From Phycisphaerae bacterium (lineage in GTDB: Bacteria > Planctomycetota > Phycisphaerae > Phycisphaerales > UBA1924), in contig BJHL01000001.1 of NCBI GenBank assembly GCA_014192545.1, positions 186,001 to 250,000 on the forward strand: a DNA stretch of 64,000 nt. Direction: 5' to 3'. The position numbers were made by a program, and so were the translations under genes. Every line of letters starts with the position of its first letter. Position 1 is the stretch's first letter. The notes below the pieces were generated by a model. The model made no database searches, had not been told where the DNA came from, and saw only the letters and a program-made list of their open reading frames with translations. This document shows positions 58,565 to 64,000 of this stretch, piece after piece.

Positions 58565-60001
58565 TTAGCCGCGCCACGCCCACTTCGTCGCTTGCAACGT
58601 CTCACGCACCACCTTCTCGTGCTCTTCGTACCCCTTCCGGCCCATCAATCCAAACGTCGCCTGCTTCCCCGTCTCCACCGCCGGCTGGTTGTACGCGTCC
58701 ACGCCCAGCAGCAACCCCGCATACGCCGTCGCAATCTGCCACAGGTTGATGAACTGGCCCACGTGGTACTCGTCCACCTGCGGGAAGGTGATCGTGAAGT
58801 TGGGTCGCAGGCTTTCGACGAGCGCGTACTCGGTCGCACGCCGCTCAGCGTTGAGCAAGTCGCCCATCTTTTTGCCTTCCAGATATTGCAGCGCATCCAC
58901 GCCCAGGCCCGTGGGAATCTCAACCTCGCGTGAGAACTTCTCAACCGCGACCAGGCCAATCACTTTGTCATTGGGCCCTTCGCGATACAACTGAATCTGG
59001 CTGTGCTGATCCGTCGCGCCCAGTGCCTTGATGGGTGTGAACCCCGCAAACACCTCGCGACCCTGCGTGTCCTTCTCCTTACCCAAACTCTCGGCCCACA
59101 ACTGGCGGAACCAGTCCGCCAACAGATACAAGTTGTTGGCGTAAGGCATCATCACATGGTTTGGCTTGCCCTTGGCAGTACCCATCTCCACCAACATGCT
59201 CGCCAGCAGTGCCGCAGGGTTCTCCAGCATTTTCTCGCGACTACACGCCGCGTCCATGTCCTTCGCGCCCTCAAGCATCGCATCAATATCAATGCCGCAC
59301 ATCGCCGCACTGAACAAGCCAACAGGCGACAGCACACTAAACCGCCCGCCCACGCCATCAGGCACAGGCAACGTCAAGAACTTCTCGGCGTCGCAAATCT
59401 TCCGCATCGTGCCCTTCGCCGGGTCTGTCACCGCGACGATGTTGCCGCCATACGCACTGCCCAAACGCTTTTTGAGCATTTCGCGAATGATCATGAACTG
59501 CGCCGCAGTCTCTGCCGTTTCGCCGCTCTTGCTGATGACATTGAACAGCGTCTTCTCGACGCCGCCGTTTGCTTCGCACAGATCCATGATGCTGCCGAAG
59601 TACGCGGGATCGACATTGTCAATCACAAACAGCCGCGGGCCGTTGCGCTTGCCACCAGCGGATGTACTGCCCATCATGTTCCACGTGGGCGAATTGAGCG
59701 CACTCTGCACCGCGATGTTTCCCAGCGCGCTGCCGCCAATGCCCAGCACCACCATGTTCTCGAAGTTGCGCTGCTTGCACGCACTCACGGCGGCCTTCAC
59801 GCCGCGCACATGCTCGCCGCGCATCGGGTCATTCGTCAGCTCGCGCCACCGCTCCCAGCCCGTGCCGCGAGTCTGCGCCAGCTTGCGCGTAGCAACAGTC
59901 GCCGCCGCACTAGCGGGCGAGTTGCCATCAAAGAAACCTTCTTCCAAACCATGTTCCGCGACGCGATCTTCAAGGCAGTTGGCAAAGTCGATGTGCAGCA
60001 T
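58565..60001 (-). CDS. pgi: glucose-6-phosphate isomerase
   Basis: The start is placed at ATG 60001 (MLHIDFANCL), the typical short PGI opening; an in-frame extension upstream is Arg/Gly-rich. The product of about 478 residues has VLGIGGSALGN, ISKSGETAETAAQ (phosphate-binding Ser/Thr cluster), PVGLFSAAMCGID and the signature GATDQHSQIQLYREG with His. The terminal lysine segment near KQATFGLMGRKGYEEHE completes the site. It interconverts glucose-6- and fructose-6-phosphate in glycolysis. It is the compact bacterial/archaeal-length form. Confidence 0.93.
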   Translation of the reverse strand: MLHIDFANCLEDRVAEHGLEEGFFDGNSPASAAATVATRKLAQTRGTGWERWRELTNDPMRGEHVRGVKAAVSACKQRNFENMVVLGIGGSALGNIAVQSALNSPTWNMMGSTSAGGKRNGPRLFVIDNVDPAYFGSIMDLCEANGGVEKTLFNVISKSGETAETAAQFMIIREMLKKRLGSAYGGNIVAVTDPAKGTMRKICDAEKFLTLPVPDGVGGRFSVLSPVGLFSAAMCGIDIDAMLEGAKDMDAACSREKMLENPAALLASMLVEMGTAKGKPNHVMMPYANNLYLLADWFRQLWAESLGKEKDTQGREVFAGFTPIKALGATDQHSQIQLYREGPNDKVIGLVAVEKFSREVEIPTGLGVDALQYLEGKKMGDLLNAERRATEYALVESLRPNFTITFPQVDEYHVGQFINLWQIATAYAGLLLGVDAYNQPAVETGKQATFGLMGRKGYEEHEKVVRETLQATKWAWRG

Positions 60002-60030
60002 GTCCCGAAAGTAGGCTAGCCACCAACGAG

Positions 60031-60062
60031 CCACCGACCCGCCGCTCTGGGCGGATCGGTGG
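60031..60062. repeat. strong inverted repeat between pgi and the transporter gene
   Basis: CCACCGA-CCGCC pairs with GGCGG-TCGGTGG around gctctg, with one bulge per arm. Lies just past the transporter stop on the minus strand; no T-run, so an RNA-processing or Rho-independent role is unclear. Confidence 0.65.
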
Positions 60063-60083
60063 ATCGCCCCTGCAACCCCACTT

Positions 60084-61361
60084 TCACACTCGCTCCGCCT
60101 TAGCCCGCCTCCCCAACCACCACGCCACCCCCGCCCACACCCCCGCGGTCGCAACACCCAGCCACGCTGTTCCCGCAACACCCAAGTTCAGCGCCGCATG
60201 CAGCGACGCCGACGTCGCATCGCCGCCGCGATACACGAACGTATCGATAATCGCCTTCGCCTTGTACTTCTGCTCACGCGGCACATTCGTCCACAGCATG
60301 TCGCGACACGGCCGCGTCACGCCGTACTCACCCACGCGCCGCACAATCATCACCCCCACCACCATCGCAAACGTCGGGCTCATTGCGACCGCCGCGAATC
60401 CCACCATCATCAGGAGCGGCATCGACACGAGCAACACACCGAACCCAAATCGCTTAAAAAGCCGACTGAAAATCAGCATTTGCAAAACCAGTGACGCGGC
60501 CTGCACCCAGAAATCGATCGTGCTGAAATACGCCACACGCTCATCACGATTCGCAAACGCGCTGTTCACGAGCTTGAGCTGCTCCACGTATAAAAACGTA
60601 CTCACCCACGTCAGCAGCAACACAAACAACGCAACGCCCAGCAAATATCGCGACGTCGCGACCGCAACAAACCCGCTCCACATGCCGCCACCCAGCGCAG
60701 CATCGCGATCCTTCGCCACCGCCGCACTCATGCTTTCGCCTTCTATCACCGGCGCCCGGCGATGCAGCCCAAGCAGCACCATCATCGCAACCAGCGACAA
60801 CGCGAGCAACCCCGCCGCCACAAGCAGCAACGCAAACGCGCCGATGCGCGTCGCAAGCACACTGCCCAGCGCAGGCCCCGCGATGCCACCACACGACAAA
60901 CCGGCGGCGATAAACCCGAACATGCGTCCCGCCTGCTCGCGCGTGAAGATGTCGGCCATGAGCGACCAGAAAACCGCGACGACAAATAAGTTGAAAACGC
61001 TGACCCACACGAAGTACGCGCGCCCCGCCGCGATGTGCGATGCCGAACCTTCTGCCGAGTACGAAAGCCACGCCCAGAAGGCGACCAAATTCAGACAGAA
61101 AAATCCATACACCCACGGCAAGAACGCCGTCCGCCGAAATCGCGACGTGAGCCACCCATACACCGGCTGCACCACCAACATCGCCGCGAACGTGCCCCAA
61201 AACAACTCGGCGATCTTGTCAAAGTCCCCCGCGCCAATGGCATCACGCACAGGCCGCAGCATCATGTACGCCGTGAACATGCAAAAGACAGTGCCAAACG
61301 CCGCCAGCAGCAGCGGCAGCTCAACCGGCTTGACCACAACCACGCGCGACAACCCGCGCAC
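60084..61361 (-). CDS. MFS-type transporter (ATP/ADP-translocase-like)
   Basis: GTG 61361 is preferred (GGGGA 8 bases upstream); longer starts overlap the divergent gene. The product of about 425 residues has about 12 hydrophobic segments. The first carries FTAYMMLRPVRDAIG, followed by AELFWGTFAAML, a pattern shared with the major-facilitator group related to nucleotide translocases (TLC). The loop REQKYKAKAIIDTFVYRGGD is also typical. The substrate is unknown. It lies directly upstream of pgi on the same strand with an 82-bp gap containing an inverted repeat. Confidence 0.75.
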   Translation of the reverse strand: MRGLSRVVVVKPVELPLLLAAFGTVFCMFTAYMMLRPVRDAIGAGDFDKIAELFWGTFAAMLVVQPVYGWLTSRFRRTAFLPWVYGFFCLNLVAFWAWLSYSAEGSASHIAAGRAYFVWVSVFNLFVVAVFWSLMADIFTREQAGRMFGFIAAGLSCGGIAGPALGSVLATRIGAFALLLVAAGLLALSLVAMMVLLGLHRRAPVIEGESMSAAVAKDRDAALGGGMWSGFVAVATSRYLLGVALFVLLLTWVSTFLYVEQLKLVNSAFANRDERVAYFSTIDFWVQAASLVLQMLIFSRLFKRFGFGVLLVSMPLLMMVGFAAVAMSPTFAMVVGVMIVRRVGEYGVTRPCRDMLWTNVPREQKYKAKAIIDTFVYRGGDATSASLHAALNLGVAGTAWLGVATAGVWAGVAWWLGRRAKAERV

Positions 61362-61481
61362 GAAAAAATCCCCGCGCTCCGCCAACGCACACACGCCTTT
61401 CGACCAATCCGCGTGGGCGGTGTACGCGTCAAGACGTGCTGAGTTACGCAACTTCAGCCGTCGAGCGTGCAACGATCAAGT

Positions 61482-62081
61482 ATGATCGCGAACGTATCAA
61501 TGACTATCTCATATCTCATCAGCCAAGCACCGGCACGGGCAGAAGTACAAATCCCAACAAGCTTGCTCGGCATTGCCGCCGGCATCGCTGTGCTGATTAT
61601 TGCTCTTGGAGGTCTCGCTCTGCTACTGCAGAAATTGTTCGCAGTACGAACTGCTCCGCTGCGTGAATCAAGTTATCAACGTGTTGCGTCACTGTTCACG
61701 CCCGCTGAACTTCACTTCTACAACGTACTGCGATCCGCCGTGCAGCCCACCCATGTCATCATGGCCAAAGTCCGTATCGCAGACCTGATCAAACCAGTCG
61801 CCGCGGGTACAGCTTTCCGGTCTGCATTTAACAAAATTTCCGCCAAACACGCAGATTTCGTGCTGTGCGATGCACAATCCATGACGCCACTACTCGTAAT
61901 CGAACTCGACGACGCATCGCACTCGCGCGAAAGTCGACTCGCTCGCGACGAATTCGTTGATCGCGTTTATGCCGACGCGCAGTTACCGATCCTCCACATC
62001 AAGGTCCGCGCCAGCTACTCGCCCACTGAACTTCGCGATCAAATCTCCATATCTCTCGATGCACCCGCTCAATCTCCGTGA
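61482..62081 (+). CDS. DUF2726-domain membrane-anchored protein
   Basis: An N-terminal membrane helix (LLGIAAGIAVLIIALGGLAL) precedes a cytoplasmic DUF2726 domain: TPAELHFYNVLRSAV, IMAKVRIADLI, ISAKHADFVLCDAQSM, LLVIELDDASH and LPILHIKV. This resembles restriction-endonuclease-like folds, with IELDDxSH and a KVRIADLI-type core, but no nuclease activity is established for the family. Several ATGs are possible (61482, 61500). It ends 4 bases before the convergent repressor gene. Confidence 0.85.
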   Translation: MIANVSMTISYLISQAPARAEVQIPTSLLGIAAGIAVLIIALGGLALLLQKLFAVRTAPLRESSYQRVASLFTPAELHFYNVLRSAVQPTHVIMAKVRIADLIKPVAAGTAFRSAFNKISAKHADFVLCDAQSMTPLLVIELDDASHSRESRLARDEFVDRVYADAQLPILHIKVRASYSPTELRDQISISLDAPAQSP

Positions 62082-62085
62082 TACC

Positions 62086-62958
62086 TCACCCAATCTTTCT
62101 TATCACACTCACCGCCGCATACAACCCCGCCACCTTCTCCCGCTCATACGTCTGCGGCGCATACTTGTTGTTGAGCGGCTGCAACCGGATGCGCTCCACC
62201 GGCGACGCCGTCTTGTCGCGCGGGTCGGGTGCTTGCTCAAAGTACACGCGCTTGAACGTCGTCTGGTGATCAGGCTCAATCCGCACGAAGCAATCGCTGC
62301 CGCTGCGAACTTGCCTTGCGGGACTGAACACCACGACATCCCCCTCCACATACGTCGGCTCCATGCTGTCGCCCACCACGCGCGCCGCAAACGCGTCGGC
62401 ATCGTGCAAATCAGGGCAACGCACATACTCATCTGCCACGCGCGCCGGATATCCCAAGTCCGTGAACTCCGTCGGATACCCCGCCGCCACACTATTAATC
62501 AGCGGCACCTCAAGCGGCAACGGCAGAGGCGTCGCATTCGTGTTCACATCAGGCGTGAGTCGCGACGCAAACTTCGCAAGTTCGCCACTGCGATACAGCT
62601 CATCAATCGAACCGTTCTTCGCGAGCATCGCGCGCAGTTGCTGCGTAGCCAAGCCATCACGCTGCATCGCCGCAACGTCTCGCTGCACATGCACGCCGCC
62701 CGCTTCCAAACTGCGCTGCCAGCGACCCGCCGTCAGCAACAAATCTGCCTGCATGCCCAGCACCAATTCGATTTTCGAAAGCACCTCGTCACCCGGCGCG
62801 GTGCGATGCCCGTTTTCTATCGCCGACAAATAGCTCTTCGCGCAGCCCACCGCGTCGGCCACTTGCGCCAGCGTCATGCCGCGTTGCTCACGAGCTGTTC
62901 GAAGCAAAATACCCACCCGTGCGGGTGCTGAGAACTGATTGCGGTCCGCTTCAGACAT
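62086..62958 (-). CDS. HTH transcriptional repressor with S24 (LexA/CI-like) peptidase domain
   Basis: The ATG at 62958 has GGAGGG 7 bases upstream. An N-terminal HTH_3 domain (GMTLAQVADAVGCAKSYLSAIENG) is followed by a linker and a C-terminal S24 domain with GDSMEPTYVEGDVVVF (Ser198) and TTFKRVYF (Lys236), the self-cleavage dyad at the expected spacing. This is the LexA/CI-like arrangement, but it lacks an obvious AG cleavage site in the short linker scan I could make. It may respond to DNA damage via RecA. Operator-like palindromes lie upstream at 63041-63117. Confidence 0.9.
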   Translation of the reverse strand: MSEADRNQFSAPARVGILLRTAREQRGMTLAQVADAVGCAKSYLSAIENGHRTAPGDEVLSKIELVLGMQADLLLTAGRWQRSLEAGGVHVQRDVAAMQRDGLATQQLRAMLAKNGSIDELYRSGELAKFASRLTPDVNTNATPLPLPLEVPLINSVAAGYPTEFTDLGYPARVADEYVRCPDLHDADAFAARVVGDSMEPTYVEGDVVVFSPARQVRSGSDCFVRIEPDHQTTFKRVYFEQAPDPRDKTASPVERIRLQPLNNKYAPQTYEREKVAGLYAAVSVIRKIG

Positions 62959-63040
62959 GGAAAACCCTCCTCGAAGCACCCTCACCGGTCGGCTGTGAAT
63001 AAATCACGCGACGACTCACCGGAACTGTGCGCTGATTCTT

Positions 63041-63117
63041 GGTATATACCGTACATCACCCTTGCAAATCTGTCAAGAGCTGTGTAGATTATTCTCCATG
63101 TTCACTGTTTGGTGAAC
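63041..63117. promoter_or_regulatory. candidate operator palindromes
   Basis: GGTATATACC (63041-63050) is a perfect palindrome. GTTCAC (63100-63105) and GTGAAC (63112-63117) form an 18-bp dyad with a 6-bp centre. Both lie in the divergent gap between the S24-type repressor and the sigma-like gene and could be repressor targets. Confidence 0.5.
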
Positions 63118-63162
63118 TATCGGTTGGAGACTGATAGGATTTGAATCCCCCGGAGGTGGTCC

Positions 63163-63672
63163 ATGAAATCGGCGGCCAGTTCTGCAGCAGTAGCACAGCA
63201 CACTGCCCTGCAAGTACTTACGGATGATCCATTGGCGCAGGACGCAACTTCTACCATCAGCCAACTGTGCGATCTGCGTCGCAGCCATCACCGCGATGTC
63301 GTTGACCGCATTGTCGAACGTGCTCAGGCCCTCCCCCCGCGCGAGCGGGCCATGGTCGAAGGGGTGTACCTCCGCCGGGCCAGCGCCGTCGAGATCGGCA
63401 AGGAGCTTGACATCCCGCCGCGCATCGTTCGCCGCGACGTCCGCGCCACCGTCCGCCGACTCATGGCACCGGTCTTCGGATACGTCCTTGTTCACCGCGA
63501 CCGCTGGAGCGGCCACCGCCGACAAGTCGCACAGTTGTGTTTCATCGAAGGCATCAGCCTCCGCGCCGCCGCCAGCATGATCGGCCTGAGCTTTCACAAA
63601 GTTCGCCGGCACGACGAAGCCATCCGCCTGATGTTCGAAGCGTTTGAAGCGCAGCGTCGCCGAGCCTCATAA
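63163..63672 (+). CDS. sigma-like protein with two helix-turn-helix segments and no region 2
   Basis: The ATG has GGAGG 7 bases upstream. About 169 residues. LPPRERAMVEGVYLRRASAVE with EIGKELDIPPRIVRRD around 58-100 reads like sigma-70 region 4. A second HTH-like block LCFIEGISLRAAASMIGLSF with KVRRHDEAIRLM lies around 125-160. There is no recognisable sigma region 2, so it is probably a regulator rather than a working sigma factor. It is divergent from the S24-type repressor. Confidence 0.75.
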   Translation: MKSAASSAAVAQHTALQVLTDDPLAQDATSTISQLCDLRRSHHRDVVDRIVERAQALPPRERAMVEGVYLRRASAVEIGKELDIPPRIVRRDVRATVRRLMAPVFGYVLVHRDRWSGHRRQVAQLCFIEGISLRAAASMIGLSFHKVRRHDEAIRLMFEAFEAQRRRAS

Positions 63673-63732
63673 GTCGCAGTTCTCCAGTTACAGCGTCAAG
63701 CGTTGATCAGGATCGTTGGGGGGAGAAGAAAC

Positions 63733-64000
63733 ATGTCACACAAACCAAAGCGACCTCGTCGCACGCCTTGCGCGGCTGCGCGATCGCCGCGCAATCGCAA
63801 ACCACGTCCACTCGTGCGCACCGTGCGCGTCACCACTCGCCCCACCAAGCGCCTGCTGCAGGCAGTCGCACCTTTCGGCCTCGCTCTCACGCGGCGCGAA
63901 CGCACACGGCGCGTATCGCAGCACACGGCTATCGCAATGCGCTACCTACTGCGAGCTTGTCGCTCGTCCACGGGCATCATCGCCATTACAGGCCCAAGCG
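63733..64000 (+). CDS. start of a possible P-loop protein (right edge)
   Basis: The ATG at 63733 has GGAG about 9 bases upstream. The 89 visible residues are highly basic (SHKPKRPRRTPCAAARSP...), and the last ones read RSSTGIIAITGPS, which looks like a beta-strand running into a Walker A motif (GPSxSGKS) cut by the window end. A P-loop NTPase is the best guess; the family is unknown. Confidence 0.55.
   Translation, partial: MSHKPKRPRRTPCAAARSPRNRKPRPLVRTVRVTTRPTKRLLQAVAPFGLALTRRERTRRVSQHTAIAMRYLLRACRSSTGIIAITGPS

Noticed and set aside
63127-63145. ggatttgaatccc, resembling a tRNA T-loop
   Set aside because: No cloverleaf fits; it is the leader of the sigma-like gene.
62086-64000. Prophage region at the right end
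   Set aside because: An S24-type repressor and a sigma-like gene are present, but no integrase, structural or replication genes are visible.

Overview
The window reads as a chromosomal segment of a planctomycete, most likely class Phycisphaerae. The main reason is that eight intact secreted proteins carry a paired Cys-flanked, Asn/Asp-rich, EF-hand/dockerin-like module (core DFNNNxVFPEDQDVIDFF). This resembles the short surface modules I recall from Phycisphaera-type genomes; that link is from memory, not from a search. PEP-CTERM-like sorting tails, CPRCGYDL zinc-ribbon membrane proteins and DUF1559-type pseudopilins point the same way.

Layout. 0-9 kb: lipid genes (plsC partial, acpP), a small metal-handling cluster (outer-membrane beta-barrel, HMA lipoprotein, Cys-rich secreted protein), a PAS/HWE histidine kinase with an ANTAR response regulator, a class V aminotransferase, a small membrane protein and a methyltransferase. 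9-12.3 kb: a deoxyhypusine-synthase-family enzyme and a chemoreceptor. 12.4-29.7 kb: an accessory surface-protein region with a GWIN-repeat protein, three beta-helix proteins, a 13-repeat WNG propeller, an NxxG-repeat protein and a large secreted protein with N-terminal modules. It also holds two gene remnants, a sugar kinase, small membrane proteins and dispersed hairpin repeats. 29.7-43.6 kb: mostly housekeeping genes (trpG/pabA, SOUL-type lipoprotein, icd, DinB-like, pcrA/uvrD, rho, radA) and a PEP-CTERM gene broken by an in-frame TAA. 43.7-49.7 kb: two hybrid histidine kinases and a branched-chain aminotransferase. 49.8-58.3 kb: a second surface group (DUF4394/PEP-CTERM, M1 peptidase with modules, propeller, pseudopilin, CC-repeat protein). 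58.5-64 kb: pgi, an MFS-type transporter, DUF2726, an S24-type repressor, a two-HTH sigma-like protein and a right-edge P-loop candidate.

Three large-scale signals stand out. (1) The + strand is C-rich from 0 to about 23.5 kb, G-rich from about 26 to 48.5 kb and C-rich again to the end, whichever strand is coding. This suggests inversion of a segment of about 25 kb. The left edge coincides with a truncated ORF, and a 35-bp hairpin repeat changes orientation across it. (2) pcrA/uvrD and radA, two core DNA-repair genes, each carry in-frame palindromic or repeat insertions at loop positions, two of which share sequence; this resembles Rickettsia palindromic elements. (3) The paired module is shared across unrelated secreted architectures, including a metallopeptidase, propellers and beta-helices, which suggests a common anchoring or assembly system whose partner is not in this window.
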